A DNA stretch of 64,000 nucleotides from the NCBI RefSeq assembly GCF_900095185.1, contig NZ_LT606948.1, positions 1,227,915 through 1,291,914 on the forward strand, read 5' to 3'. Below, one piece after another: positions 1 through 10,261 of the stretch; within the stretch, counting starts at the first letter, position 1, and every line of letters starts with the position of its first letter. A program made the translations under genes and the position numbers. Under the pieces are notes generated by a model, which made no database searches, was not told where the DNA came from, and worked only from the letters and a program-made list of their open reading frames with translations. This DNA is from Polynucleobacter necessarius (GTDB taxonomy: Bacteria > Pseudomonadota > Gammaproteobacteria > Burkholderiales > Burkholderiaceae).

Positions 1-628
1 TTACTTTTGATCCTGTAAAGGATTTCACCCCCATTAGTTTTTTAGCTAGCACACCCGATGTATTAATTGTTAGTAAGCAATGAGGTGTGACCAACCTAAA
101 TGAATTCATTGAATTGGCCAAAGCAAAACCAAATCAACTAACTTTTGATTCTTCTGGGGTCGAGACTTCCTTGTATATGTTTGGCGAACTTTTTAAAGAG
201 CTTGCAGGCGTTCAGATCCGACACATTCCCTATAAGGGACGGGCACAATCCTTGCCAGTTCTTGTGAGCGGACGAATCTCGATGCTATTTGATAATTGGT
301 CATCCTCGCTACCCTTGATCAAGGCGGGTGAAGTGCAGGCCTTAGGAGTTACCACCTTAAAACGCTCACATGCCGCCCCGGAGATCCTAGCTTTGGCTGA
401 GCAAGGCCTAGCGGGATTTGAGGCGGTGGATGGCGCGCCAGCGAAGCTTCCACCTAGCATCCAAAAACGTCTTACATCCAGAGGTAAAAGCGCGGCGCCG
501 GCTCTTGGCCCGGTGGCTTAGATCCTGCTCCAGGCGGTCCAAAAGAGCTTTCAAGGCTTATTGGCAGCAGAAGCGAGCAAATGTGGGGCAAAGTAGTCCA
601 GCAATCTGGCGCAACATTGGAGCAATAG
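1..628 (+). pseudogene. Bug/TctC-family tripartite tricarboxylate receptor, decayed and cut by the window edge
   Basis: The remnant encodes a periplasmic solute-binding protein of the Bug (TctC) family, which normally captures carboxylates for a TctAB-type transporter or for sensing. Typical segments are visible: TFDPVKDFTPISFLAS at the left edge, HIPYKG, and a C-terminal WGKVVQQSGATLEQ followed by a stop at 626. An in-frame TGA lies at 81-83. The reading frame is lost near 425-440, because the expected conserved block after GFEA is replaced by unrelated residues while the genuine C-terminus reappears in another frame. The 5' part lies outside the window. No TctAB gene is adjacent. Family assignment is firm; the ligand cannot be told. 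Confidence 0.85.
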
Positions 629-687
629 ACCAATATTCTTATCAGCCCAAGAATATATTTTCATGTGTTATAGGTATGAGACCCTGA

Positions 688-2407
688 ATGTTTGCAGTCA
701 TATACCTCCTTTTGCCAATCACTCCTAAATTTTCAGCATTAGACTTTTCTAACTTCGGAATCGTATTCGCGATGGTGATGCTGGTGGGATGTGCAACCGA
801 GACTCAACAAATCAAGATGAACGAATCTAAGGAGTCGTTTAAAAATGGTGACCTGCAAAATACCTCGGCAGTTATTGAAACTGCCTTCAAAGAGAAAAAG
901 ACACTTTATTATCTGGAGTTAGGCGGGGTGCAGAGATTGCAAAGCCCCTCCCAAATTCCAAGTAGTACGCAAAATCTATTAGCGGCAGATCAATTAGTTA
1001 GCTGATGGGAGATTACTACGAGCGATAAACTGAGACGCTCATTTTCAGGGACAAGTGCTTATGTGCTATCTGAGGGATTAAGCAGTAAATATGAGCCCAA
1101 ATCTTATGAAGTTAGTTTATTAAGTCAAACACTTGCCCTAAATCACCTTGCGCAAGGTCGGTGGAATGACGCAATGGTCGAAGCCAAAAAAATGGCGCAG
1201 CGTGAAAAAGTGATTGAGGAGTTAATTCAAAATCAGGTTGCTGCAGTAACAAAAACAGAGCGTGATCAGCAATCCAACCCAAATACCCAAGGTGTTACTA
1301 GTAGTATTGAAAATATTAATGGCTACCCAGTTAATTTGTTAGATAATGAAGAAACGCGTAGTCTCAAGAATGCCTATCAACATCCTGGAGCGTATTACTT
1401 ATCTGGGTTTATTCACGAGTCACAAGGGGAGGTCAGTCTAGCTGCTCCAGGGTATCGCCTTGCTATTGAGTTACGACCACAAGTCAATTTCTTCAAAACC
1501 AGTATTGCTAAGCTAGATGCCAATATTGCAAATCAAAGCAAAAAATCGTTTGCCGATACTTTGACTGTGATTGATACAGGGTATATGCCCAAAATTATTC
1601 CTTATCACATTAGCCAGCCTTTTAATGTAAGTGGTAATCCAAAATTGGTGACCCTGACTTTCCCTGTCATCGAAAAGTCGACTGAACGATTTGGGCCATC
1701 ACTTATTCAGTTGGGCGATCGGGTAGCTAACCCAGAGTTGGTAGCTCATATTGACTCCATGGCACGAAACAACTTGCGCGATGAGATGCCGGCCTATACG
1801 TTTTGAGGGCATCTTCAAGAGCGTTGGTATCGCTTGCTGCGCAATATGCTACAGACCGTATCGCTCAACAAGCAGTAAGTCGTAATCAAAACAATCAAAA
1901 TAATGATACTGCGGTACTCATTGGGGCAATCGCTGGAATGATTACAGGGTATGGATTACAGGCAATTAACGTTACCGATGTTCGCCATTGGTCTACATTG
2001 CCTGCGCAAACATATATGCCCAGAATGGGATTGCCAATTGGAGCTACCATTCTGAGATACACACTACCATCTGGGGTGATGACTGCTTCTCAAACGGTTA
2101 ATTTAGTTGGTGGCTATAACGTTGTCTATATTCGAATGTTCAGAAATAGGGCAACTGTACTGACCTCTAATGATCCCGCGGCCCTTCCTGTAAAGTCATC
2201 ACCAGTTCCAAAGGTATCAGCACACCGACTGGTGGGGTGTTAAGCCCAGCCCAAAACCCAGCTGAGGTACCAATTACAACGGTAACAGCGCCAGTAATTG
2301 CGCCGGCGTCAAGCGCTACTCTAAATTCTCCAAGCAGTAATATGGAAGGCATGAAACCCTACGAGCCTCCCAGGCTACTGAAAAGCCTGCAGCAGCTTTT
2401 GAATTAG
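688..2407 (+). pseudogene. COG3014-like lipoprotein, decayed
   Basis: This is a broken gene for a secreted lipoprotein of about 500 residues, resembling the COG3014 group of uncharacterised proteobacterial lipoproteins. An LVGC lipobox lies near codon 35. The frame from 688 is interrupted by TGA at 1003-1005 and then continues in the same frame to 1806, with TPR-like helical text (LNHLAQGRWNDAMVEAKKMA). At about 1800 the frame shifts, and a glycine-rich segment (AVLIGAIAGMITGYGLQ) follows. A further shift near 2220 is needed to reach a proline/alanine-rich tail ending at 2407. At least three lesions exclude function. It begins a run of four damaged lipoprotein genes on the same strand. Confidence 0.75.
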
Positions 2408-2418
2408 GAAAGACCTAG

Positions 2419-2777
2419 ATGAAAAAATACCTCGTAATCCTCATGGCATCGCTTGCATTAGCGGCGTGTAGTTCGATTTCATGGATGAAAGAGATGACCA
2501 TTCGAATGGGCGACACTGATAGCATTCAAATTACTGATATGCGCAGTTTAGTGCGCAATGGCGTATTAACAGTACAAGTTACTATTCAAAATAATAGTAA
2601 ATCCAATCTCGTGTCTTATCACTTCAAGTGGATTGGAGCCAATGGTATGGCCGTAACTGATGAAGAGTCTTGGAAGCCTGTGACCATAGGCAAAGGTCAG
2701 TCCACCATTATTATGGGAATTGTGCCCCTACACCAGATGCGACAGATGTCCGTTTTGAGTTAAACCAATACAAATAA
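2419..2777 (+). pseudogene. YcfL-like (DUF1425) lipoprotein, 3' frameshift
   Basis: The first 100 codons read as a normal small lipoprotein: signal peptide MKKYLVILMASLALAAC with an LAAC lipobox, then a single beta-rich domain with the YcfL-like segment SYHFKWIGANGMAVTDEESW. Near 2722-2730 the frame is wrong. The open frame ends at 2763 with VPLHQMRQMSVLS, but a neighbouring frame gives the expected family ending, APTPDATDVRFELNQYK, with TAA at 2775-2777. The gene sits directly upstream of lpoB, as ycfL does in Escherichia coli, which supports the call. A product could still be secreted with an altered last strand, so loss of function is likely but less certain than for its neighbours. Confidence 0.7.
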
Positions 2778-2808
2778 ACAACTGAATAGAAGATCTAAGG
2801 ACTGAGAT

Positions 2809-3400
2809 ATGAATATGAACACTCAAAGCATTTACTTATCTGCCATTTTTTTTAGCGGTAGCAACGCTGGCCGCATGCTCTGGACCTCAGATGTGGTATG
2901 GCGATGCCAAAGCAGTTGAAACAGTCAACGCAAACTATGGCTCTACTGATTTGCAGATGATTGCAGAAGCGATGACCAGATCATTGCTGCAGTCTAAGGC
3001 GATCTCTGGAAGTAAAGATGCTCCAATTATGACGCTAGCAGATGTGAAAAATAAGACTTCTGAATACATTGATACACGTGTCAATACCGATAAGATTCGC
3101 ACCCAGCTGATGAAGAGTGGGCAAGTTCGATTTGCAGTAAGCGTTTCAGAAATTCAAAATCAAACTGAAGAATTAAAGCGTCAGAACCAATCGGGTTTAT
3201 ATAAGAATAGTACTATTGCAAAAACGGGCAATATGCAAGGTGCTCAATATCGAATCGAGGGGTCAATTGCATCCATCGTGAACAATACCAAAGACGTAAA
3301 AGATGTTTACTACGTCTTTAATCTGAACCTCATTAATAACGAATCTAGTCTGCTCGCGTGGGCTGATGAAAAAGAGATTCGTAAGACTGCCACTCGCTAA
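2809..3400 (+). pseudogene. lpoB: penicillin-binding protein activator LpoB, signal-peptide frameshift
   Basis: LpoB is an outer-membrane lipoprotein that stimulates PBP1B-type peptidoglycan synthase. The body of the protein is open from 2891 to 3400 (GSTDLQMIAEAMTRSLLQS; AQYRIEGSIASI; NLINNESSLLAWADEKEIRK). The ATG at 2809 has a good ribosome site (AAGG). The signal peptide is broken at a run of eight T residues (2846-2853): the start codon is in one frame, and the correct continuation (FFLAVATLAACSGPQ, with an LAAC lipobox) is in the next. Removing one T restores the whole gene. It is therefore the least damaged of the lipoprotein block, and a homopolymer sequencing error must be excluded. 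Confidence 0.8.
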
Positions 3401-3430
3401 TAATGCTAAATTAATACAGCAAAGGATTAC

Positions 3431-4491
3431 ATGGCATCTATGAATAAAAGCTTTCTAGCATGTGCGGGCATCGGTCTCGCTATCCTGGCTGGTTGCGCTA
3501 GTAAGCCGCCTGTAAAGCCAGCCGAATCAGCGATTGTTGGGCAAGTTACCAGCAGATCCGCCTAAGAATCCTGTGATTAGCACGGAGGCTCTCAAAGCAG
3601 ACTCTAAATCTATTGCAGTCACCGATATCTATTTTAAAAGGGAAGGCAAGAATCTGACCTTTATTAAAGAAACTCGTACTGTTACTGATAAGAGTATTTC
3701 TTCCACAATTACGCCAAAGACAATTGAGGTGGATGCAGATAAGGCTGACGCTTCTGTGCTTACTGTGGCGGCACGAACTCTTCTGCATTTCCAGTCAAGT
3801 TCACTAACTTGGTTGAACTTAAGGCAACTAATCCTGAGGCTGCTAAGCCTTCAGCACCTGTTATTGATTCAGCCACTCCAAGCAACAGCTCATCTTCTGC
3901 CAATACACAGCGCCTGAAGAAGTCTGGTTATCAGACCAACAATGAGTATGTGGAATTACGCTACCTAACCAACCCGATTCGCGGCTTATTAATTAAGTCT
4001 TGATATAAAGTTGTGCAAGCTACAGCGAATGTAGCTACAGCTAATCAAGGTGATGAGTACTTTGATATCGTGAAGCGGATTAAGGCTGGCGATTTCGGCG
4101 ATGCGGATTACGTTCTGTATGGCGTTTTAACTGAAGTCTCTAGTACGGATAATGTGGCTGACATTTCAGGTACAAAATCTACCTCTCAAAGAATGACGCT
4201 TGAAGTCGCGGTGGACTTTCATATTGTTGTGATGCCAAGATTACACAAATTGTTGCTTCATTTGTCGCCTCTGGAGAGGGTAAGGATGTGCAAATTGATG
4301 GTCAGAATACTGCTTATGAATTTAGCATGGCAAAACTGATGAAGTTGGCTTCATTAGATTTGGCTGACGATGTTCGCAAACATCTGGCTGACCAGAACTT
4401 TATTACAAACAATCCCGGATCAGCAGGGCAAGTTCACAATCTCAAGAGGCGTCTAGATGATGATGCATCTACTGTGAAGGTATATAAGTAA
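3431..4491 (+). pseudogene. CsgG/LpoB-like lipoprotein, multiply disrupted
   Basis: A start at 3431 opens a lipoprotein signal peptide with an LAGC lipobox. The mature part resembles the CsgG/LpoB fold group: an N-terminal region (SIAVTDIYFKREGKNLTFIK), a linker rich in Pro/Ser/Ala, and a domain containing GDFGDADYVLYGVLTEVSS and, in another frame, DAKITQIVASFVASGEGKDV. Lesions are a frameshift near 3535, another near 3785, an in-frame TGA at 4001-4003, and a frameshift near 4230; the C-terminus then runs to TAA at 4489. It follows lpoB on the same strand and probably shared its transcript. The precise family role is unknown to me. Confidence 0.65.
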
Positions 4492-4537
4492 TCACAAAAA
4501 CGAAGCACGTGGACCAATCAGATTCAATCGACCGGTA

Positions 4538-5929
4538 TTACGCCTCTATAGGCGGATGCGTGCTTTCATAGTGCTCCGCCACTCTTCTAAATAGATAAAG
4601 CAAAAAGCACGCAGCTAAGGCTAGGCTAAGGCTATTGCTAGCCCAGAATCCATTGGCGCCTTGCAGGAATGTGGGTGTATTGCCTAGTACATTGAATCCC
4701 AATAGGTAGCCACCACCAAGTCCTACGCCCCACAGTGAGCCTGCGTAGATAACCATTGGCCAAAATGCGATGCGGTACGCGCGCAAAATAAATGCTGCAG
4801 CTACCTGCAGTGCATCGAATACTTGGTAAAACGCGATAAAAAGAAAGAGGGGAATAGAAAACGCTTTGACTTCCTCAGGTGGGTCATACAAGTCTAGCAA
4901 TTGCACTCTAAAGATCCAGACAGCAATGCCAATCGTGATGCAAAGCGCTGTAGTAAAAAATACCGAGGACCAACCAATCTCTTCGGCACGCTCGGGCTTA
5001 TTAGCGCCAATCGATTGGGATACCAGCGTCATCGTCGCAATCGAAAGTGACAAGGGCACCATATAAATGACGGTCCCCATATTGGCCACAATTTGGTGAC
5101 CGGCTAAGGCGGTTGTTCCGAGGCGAGCAATAAATAGGGACATGAAGGTAAAGGAGGTCACTTCAATTAAGTAGCTAAAGCCAATTGGCGTGCCCAGTTT
5201 TAATAGGGTCCAGATGCGATGCCAGTCTGGTAGACTAAAATGCGAAAAGATCTTAAATGGCCTATAAAAGCGATCGAACAGAACAAAGCCTAAAGTCATG
5301 AGTAGCCATAGCCAGTTAATGATGACGGTTGCTACTGCACAACCAGGTCCACCCATGCCTTCTATTCCTAAGCCGCCATAAATAAAGAGCAGATTGAGGG
5401 GTAATTTCAGGGCGAGACCAATAATCTGCACAACTGTAATTACGGTCGGGCGTGAAACGGCATTGTGTAATGCCATGAGGACGCGCATTGCCATGTTAGC
5501 AGGTAAGCCAATTGCTAAAATATTGAGGTATAGCTTTGCTTTGTCCTCAATGACTGAATTCATTTTTGCAATAGCTAATAAGTGATCCGCGTTAAGCAAA
5601 ATGAGGCAGCCCAAAATCGTTAGGCCGACGACTAGCCAGGTTGCTTGACGTACCTCTTCACCAATTTCTGAAAAGCGTTTGGCGCCGAAGAGTGGTCCCG
5701 CAATAGGTGCGAGGGCTGAAACTACGCCAGTTAAGCCAACGTAAATACTGATAAAGATCGCTGATGCCATTGCTAGTGCAGTTAAATCATCGGCAGAGTA
5801 ACGAGCTGTCATAGCTGTATCGAGTACACCAAAAGCAATTACCGCTAATTGACCAACTAATAAAGGACCAGCAAGTTTTAATAAGGAGGGAATATCCTCG
5901 CGCAGTCGCGACCACTTAAAGTGCAGCAC
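4538..5929 (-). CDS. MATE family multidrug/organic cation exporter
   Basis: This 463-residue polytopic inner-membrane protein has about twelve hydrophobic segments in two similar halves, which is the MATE (NorM-type) layout. The N-terminal half contains PLLVGQLAVIAFGVLDTAMTA, and the second half starts near residue 235 with GTPIGFSYLIEVTSFTF. Such transporters export cationic drugs or metabolites in exchange for Na+ or H+. The length is normal and the frame is undisturbed. Its start lies three bases after the stop of the glycosyltransferase gene upstream, so the two are probably co-transcribed from the right. Substrate unknown. Confidence 0.92.
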   Translation of the reverse strand: MLHFKWSRLREDIPSLLKLAGPLLVGQLAVIAFGVLDTAMTARYSADDLTALAMASAIFISIYVGLTGVVSALAPIAGPLFGAKRFSEIGEEVRQATWLVVGLTILGCLILLNADHLLAIAKMNSVIEDKAKLYLNILAIGLPANMAMRVLMALHNAVSRPTVITVVQIIGLALKLPLNLLFIYGGLGIEGMGGPGCAVATVIINWLWLLMTLGFVLFDRFYRPFKIFSHFSLPDWHRIWTLLKLGTPIGFSYLIEVTSFTFMSLFIARLGTTALAGHQIVANMGTVIYMVPLSLSIATMTLVSQSIGANKPERAEEIGWSSVFFTTALCITIGIAVWIFRVQLLDLYDPPEEVKAFSIPLFLFIAFYQVFDALQVAAAFILRAYRIAFWPMVIYAGSLWGVGLGGGYLLGFNVLGNTPTFLQGANGFWASNSLSLALAACFLLYLFRRVAEHYESTHPPIEA

Positions 5930-5932
5930 GAT

Positions 5933-7660
5933 TTATTCTGGGATAACTTCGTAGAGACGTAAACGTTCATCGCGGTCAGCCGGGCGACGATCTTCCCATA
6001 GAAGGGTGAGCTTTTTATTATTCAGTTTTGCGTACGCTTTTGCCTCTGATTGGCTGTGGGTGAGCATCCACCGGCAATGTGGATCATCACGTAAATTCAG
6101 CTTAGAGAAATATTCAAATGAGGCTAGCTGTGCAGAGCCTAAATTACTAGTATCGATACAGCCACCTCCCGAGGGGATTACCTTTACTAGGCGCGCAGAT
6201 ACATGATGATAGGTTTTCGCATAGTTGATAGTGGGTAACCAAAGGGTCATGAGTAATACCCACATCAATGTTGTGCCTGAGGCTGAAATAATGAGACAGC
6301 GCCAGATTTCTTTGGGGGCCCGTGACGTTCTCCAACGTACAACTGCTAGCCATAATCCAGTAATGACAAGTGCTACGATAAATGCCAGTACGTTAAATTG
6401 GCTTTCAAATCCCGGAAGTAGGCGAGCGATGTTGGCCGCGGTTGACTCCGGATAACCGGTAACTTTTGCAAGCCAAATAATCCAAATAGCAAGCGCGATG
6501 AGAGTGAAGCTAAACATCGCAAACCAATCAATAAAGCTGATAACGCTGCGCTTTAAAATCGGCAAACTAAATGCAGCAATAATAGAAAGGCTAGGAATCA
6601 AAATCATTAAATCATGTTCGTTAGCCTCGAGCCTAAACAGTACATAAATTAAGCATCCGATAAATAGGCTCAGCGGAATAGCAAGATGAGGTGCACGCAA
6701 TGCGCCGGATTCTTTTGTGCGACCCCAATGGGCGAGTGACACAATAGCTAGCGGCCAAATAGGCCAAGTGTAAGCCCAAAAGTTCACACTCAAAAAGCCT
6801 AAGGACTCAATAGAGGGGGTGGCACGCATTTCTGGCATGCTGCGCCAGCCTTCTTCCGCGATATGGCGCCAGTAAGGAGGTAAATCAGTCAAATACCAAA
6901 TCAGTGGCCAAAGCGCAAAGCCTATTAATCCCAAGATGGTGCTGGTTAGTGTCCAGCGAAAACGCAATTTGGCATTACTCGTAATCACTGCAATGATGGT
7001 GGATGTCACAACAATCAGGCTCAAGGTGAGATTGCTAGACAGGGCGACGATTGCAATACCAAGACCAGTCCACAGGCCACCTTGCCATGGTTTGTCTAAG
7101 TCACGTACGGTTCCATACAACACAATACTAATGCCCATGAGTTGCATCATCATCGGAGTAGTTTCGTGTGCGCGTTGTGCAAACCCAACGCATGCCAAGA
7201 AGATCAGGAGCGCACCATCAGCCAACGTCATGCCGTAACTCTTTAAATCTGGCTGACCACCAACTGCTAATGCCATTGGTTGCACTTCACGACGATGACC
7301 TAGCAAATAGGTCGCATACCAAATTGCAAGAGCAGCTGAGAAAAAGCAAATTGCAGAATACAAACGTGCTGCATTGGCGGCACCAATCAAGGGGCCAAAC
7401 CATTCAATCAGGGTGGCGCCCATCCAATAGGGGAGAGGCGTGCCCAACGAGATATCACGGCCTGCTAAGTGAGGTACAACCCAATCAAGAGAGTTGCCAC
7501 GAAACAATGTCCACATGCCACCAAAACCAATCGCATCTTCATTTTTCCAGGGATCCCGAAAGAAGAGGCCAGCAAAACCATAAACCAAGGTCAACGCAAA
7601 AATAATGATGCGCGGAATCGATTTAGTGGCGGCGGCGGTTAGTTTGACCATATGGGACAT
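5933..7660 (-). CDS. ArnT-like (GT39/GT83 type) membrane glycosyltransferase
   Basis: This 575-residue protein has many transmembrane helices and the early periplasmic-loop motif DPWKNEDAIGFG near residues 35-46, which matches the Asp/Glu-containing first loop of polyprenyl-phosphate-sugar-dependent glycosyltransferases (PMT, ArnT). It also has a smaller C-terminal soluble domain (SQSEAKAYAKLNNKKLTLLWE). These enzymes transfer sugars from a lipid carrier to lipid A or proteins on the periplasmic side. The acceptor cannot be inferred here. The ATG at 7660 is used; an internal ATG three codons later is also possible. It is followed after three bases by the MATE gene, and the frame is intact. 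Confidence 0.82.
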   Translation of the reverse strand: MSHMVKLTAAATKSIPRIIIFALTLVYGFAGLFFRDPWKNEDAIGFGGMWTLFRGNSLDWVVPHLAGRDISLGTPLPYWMGATLIEWFGPLIGAANAARLYSAICFFSAALAIWYATYLLGHRREVQPMALAVGGQPDLKSYGMTLADGALLIFLACVGFAQRAHETTPMMMQLMGISIVLYGTVRDLDKPWQGGLWTGLGIAIVALSSNLTLSLIVVTSTIIAVITSNAKLRFRWTLTSTILGLIGFALWPLIWYLTDLPPYWRHIAEEGWRSMPEMRATPSIESLGFLSVNFWAYTWPIWPLAIVSLAHWGRTKESGALRAPHLAIPLSLFIGCLIYVLFRLEANEHDLMILIPSLSIIAAFSLPILKRSVISFIDWFAMFSFTLIALAIWIIWLAKVTGYPESTAANIARLLPGFESQFNVLAFIVALVITGLWLAVVRWRTSRAPKEIWRCLIISASGTTLMWVLLMTLWLPTINYAKTYHHVSARLVKVIPSGGGCIDTSNLGSAQLASFEYFSKLNLRDDPHCRWMLTHSQSEAKAYAKLNNKKLTLLWEDRRPADRDERLRLYEVIPE

Positions 7661-7663
7661 TCA

Positions 7664-7699
7664 AAATAATCAAGGCAGCAAACGCTGCCTTGATTATTT
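7664..7699 (-). terminator. Rho-independent terminator after the L31 gene
   Basis: A perfect 16-bp inverted repeat (7664-7679 with 7684-7699) encloses the loop AAAC. The A/T-rich outer ends supply a U-rich tail on either strand, so it can act in both directions. It lies just beyond the stop of the L31 gene and upstream of the glycosyltransferase start at 7660. Confidence 0.85.
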
Positions 7700-7740
7700 C
7701 GCAGAGCAGGTATTTCGCATACCCTGCGAATAGAAATGAA

Positions 7741-8073
7741 TTAAGCCTTTTTCTTGGCTGCTGCTGCTGCAGCAGCAGCTTTTTTCTCAGCTGTTTTGGC
7801 AGCGCCATCACCAGAAGCCTTAGCAATAGCTTTGGTGCCAAACTTCTGATGGAATTTCTCAACACGACCGGCAGTATCCATAATCTTTTGGGTGCCTGTG
7901 TAGAAAGGATGTGATTCAGATGAAGTCTCGATCTTGGCTAATGGATATTCATTGCCATCATCCCACTTGATCGTCTCTTTAGTAGACATTGTGGAGCGAG
8001 TCTTAAAGCTGAAATTATTGGAAACGTCTACGAAGACGATTTCACGATATTCGGGGTGAATGCCAGGTTTCAT
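7741..8073 (-). CDS. rpmE2: 50S ribosomal protein L31 type B
   Basis: The protein starts [20 protein letters not shown], characteristic of L31, and has the type B features: no zinc-binding CxxC and the insertion typical of the zinc-independent paralogue. At 110 residues it is longer than most type B forms (about 85-90) because of a low-complexity C-terminal tail of alanine and lysine. Type B L31 supports translation when zinc is scarce, and in many betaproteobacteria it is the only copy. It is monocistronic between the rho terminator and its own terminator. Confidence 0.93.
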   Translation of the reverse strand: MKPGIHPEYREIVFVDVSNNFSFKTRSTMSTKETIKWDDGNEYPLAKIETSSESHPFYTGTQKIMDTAGRVEKFHQKFGTKAIAKASGDGAAKTAEKKAAAAAAAAKKKA

Positions 8074-8217
8074 GTTGAGTCCTATGAGCGGGTAGCCGTT
8101 AAAGTCACATTGAGGTCAAGTTGATTTAAACACTTTCCCAGGCTTTAAAAGCATGTATGGGTGCAGTAAAAACCAAATTATGCCATGAAATCAATAACAA
8201 AGCGCTGTTTTGACAAG

Positions 8218-8246
8218 TAAAAAGGGGCTAAAACAGCCCCTTTTTA
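8218..8246 (-). terminator. Rho-independent terminator downstream of rho
   Basis: A perfect 12-bp stem, TAAAAAGGGGCT paired with AGCCCCTTTTTA, encloses a five-base loop. It lies 38 bases past the stop of rho and ahead of the L31 promoter region. GC-rich core plus A/T flanks fit an intrinsic terminator. Confidence 0.8.
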
Positions 8247-8283
8247 CATTAAAGGCCCTTTTGGGGCTTTAAAATGGTCTAAA

Positions 8284-9546
8284 TTATCCGCCGCGACGCA
8301 TTAGGTCGAAGAATTCACCATTATTTTTGGTGGATTTGAGCTTATCGACAATAAAGTTCATCGCCTCGATATCGTCCATATCGGCCAGCAATTTACGCAA
8401 TACCCAGATCTTTTGTAGGTTCTCAGCTTTAACCAAGAGCTCTTCGCGACGAGTGCCAGACTTATTGAGGTTAATCGAAGGATAAACACGACGCTCAGCC
8501 AAACGACGCTCAAGATGGACTTCCATATTGCCGGTACCTTTGAACTCTTCATAGATGAGGTCATCCATACGACTACCGGTTTCAATCAGGGCGGTAGCAA
8601 TGATGGTGAGCGAGCCGCCTTCTTCAATATTGCGGGCTGCGCCGAAAAAGCGTTTTGGGCGCTGCAAAGCATTCGCATCCACACCACCTGAAAGTACTTT
8701 GCCTGAAGAAGGGACGACGGTGTTGTATGCGCGAGCAAGACGAGTGATTGAGTCTAGCAAGATGATCACATCTTTACTCATCTCTACTAAACGTTTAGCT
8801 TTTTCAATCACCATCTCAGCAACCTGCACGTGGCGTACTGCTGGCTCATCAAAAGTAGACGCTACCACTTCACCGCGTACCGAGCGTTGCATTTCAGTGA
8901 CTTCCTCAGGGCGCTCATCTACAAGCAAGACAATCAGAATGGCATCAGGATTGTTGGCAGAAATTGCATGCGCTATGTGCTGCATCATCACTGTCTTACC
9001 GGACTTCGGTGATGCCACAATTAAGCCGCGTTGACCGTAACCAATAGGAGAGATCATGTCGATGATTCGACCGGTGAGGTTCTCTTCAGCTTTGATATCA
9101 CGCTCTAAGCCAATCACCCGATTAGGATGCAAAGGCGTTAAGTTCTCGAACATGATGCGATTCTTTAGGGCTTCAGGGGCTAAGCCGTTGATCTTATCTA
9201 CCTTGACCAAAGCAAAATATCGCTCACCATCTTTAGGGGTTCTGACTTCACCTTCAACGCTGTCACCGGTGTGTAAGTTAAAGCGACGAATCTGTGCTTG
9301 AGAAATATAAATATCGTCTGGAGAAGCCATGTAAGAAGCTTCCGGAGAGCGCAAGAATCCAAAGCTATCAGGCAATACTTCTAAGGTGCCGTCACCATAA
9401 ACGGTTTCACCAGCCTTAGCGCGTTTTTTTAGAATCGCAAACATCAATTCTTGTTTGCGCATCCGTTGGGTGTTTTCAATCTCCAAGCTAACTGCCATTT
9501 CGAGCAGAGCGGATACGTGGAGGCCTTTGAGTTCAGTTAATTGCAT
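8284..9546 (-). CDS. rho: transcription termination factor Rho
   Basis: Rho is the hexameric RNA-dependent ATPase helicase that ends transcription of untranslated RNA. At 420 residues the length is standard. The N-terminal domain (1-47) is followed by the cold-shock-like primary RNA-binding domain (about 48-125, with [18 protein letters not shown]). The RecA-like motor has Walker A ASPKSGKT (about 178-185), Walker [17 protein letters not shown], and the Q-loop region [11 protein letters not shown]. The frame is intact and the start ATG is clear. The 278 bases between rho and trxA hold no gene. Confidence 0.98.
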   Translation of the reverse strand: MQLTELKGLHVSALLEMAVSLEIENTQRMRKQELMFAILKKRAKAGETVYGDGTLEVLPDSFGFLRSPEASYMASPDDIYISQAQIRRFNLHTGDSVEGEVRTPKDGERYFALVKVDKINGLAPEALKNRIMFENLTPLHPNRVIGLERDIKAEENLTGRIIDMISPIGYGQRGLIVASPKSGKTVMMQHIAHAISANNPDAILIVLLVDERPEEVTEMQRSVRGEVVASTFDEPAVRHVQVAEMVIEKAKRLVEMSKDVIILLDSITRLARAYNTVVPSSGKVLSGGVDANALQRPKRFFGAARNIEEGGSLTIIATALIETGSRMDDLIYEEFKGTGNMEVHLERRLAERRVYPSINLNKSGTRREELLVKAENLQKIWVLRKLLADMDDIEAMNFIVDKLKSTKNNGEFFDLMRRGG

Positions 9547-9824
9547 GTCGTTCTCGGGTGTTAATAAAAGGAAAAATCAATAGAAGATGAATTTGTTTTG
9601 AGGTATCGCTGTCTAGATGGAGATTAGACAAATGTAGAGAAACAGAATTTAGAAAGTTGCGAAAAGAAGGGGGGTAAATTACTAGAAAGAGGGCGCTAAT
9701 GGGAAATCGCAAAAGCGCTAAACTACTCTTAATTGCAATACTACACTAAAAAACGGGTGTGACAAGTGCCGGAAAATTGGTAAAAACCACAGGCTCAGCA
9801 GGTGAACCTATGATCTGAGGCTAT

Positions 9825-10151
9825 TTACAGATGACTATCAAGAAAAGCGGTCAGCTGAGATTTAGCCAGAGCGCCTACTTTTTGAGCAGCTACAGTGCCA
9901 TTTTTAAAGAGGATCAATGTTGGAATGCCGCGGATATTGAATTGGGCAGGAACGCCTTGGTTCTCATCCACATTCATTTTTGCAATCTGGATCTTGTCGC
10001 CATACTCACCAGCGAGCTCTTCCAGGATTGGTCCAATCATCTTGCAAGGACCACACCACTCAGCCCAGAAGTCGAGCAGAACAGGTTTATCGGACTTGAG
10101 GACGTCTTGTTCGAAAGAAGCGTCAGTTACATACTTAATGCCGGCACTCAT
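9825..10151 (-). CDS. trxA: thioredoxin
   Basis: This is a complete 108-residue cytoplasmic thioredoxin with the redox-active WCGPC at residues 32-36, the conserved cis-proline segment GIPTLILF, and the buried Asp in LLDFWAEW. It reduces protein disulfides using thioredoxin reductase. It lies upstream of rho on the same strand, an order common in betaproteobacteria. The gene diverges from the AddB-type gene; the 110-bp gap should carry promoters for both. Confidence 0.97.
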   Translation of the reverse strand: MSAGIKYVTDASFEQDVLKSDKPVLLDFWAEWCGPCKMIGPILEELAGEYGDKIQIAKMNVDENQGVPAQFNIRGIPTLILFKNGTVAAQKVGALAKSQLTAFLDSHL

Positions 10152-10261
10152 GAAAATTCCTTATTTAAACTTATATAGCGAGTTATTTACCTATGGCGTT
10201 ACAACGCTTATATTAGCAATAAGCGGCACGTTCTGCTCAAAATAGATAAAGTACGCCATTC

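Noticed and set aside
1-4010. In-frame TGA codons as possible selenocysteine or stop-to-Trp recoding
   Set aside because: TGA, TAG and TAA interruptions all occur, always in genes that also have frameshifts or in neighbours of such genes. Intact genes use normal stops; no SECIS-like context was seen.
7168-7605. Long plus-strand frame opposite the glycosyltransferase
   Set aside because: It is the antisense shadow of a well-supported membrane protein gene and has no ribosome site or family resemblance.
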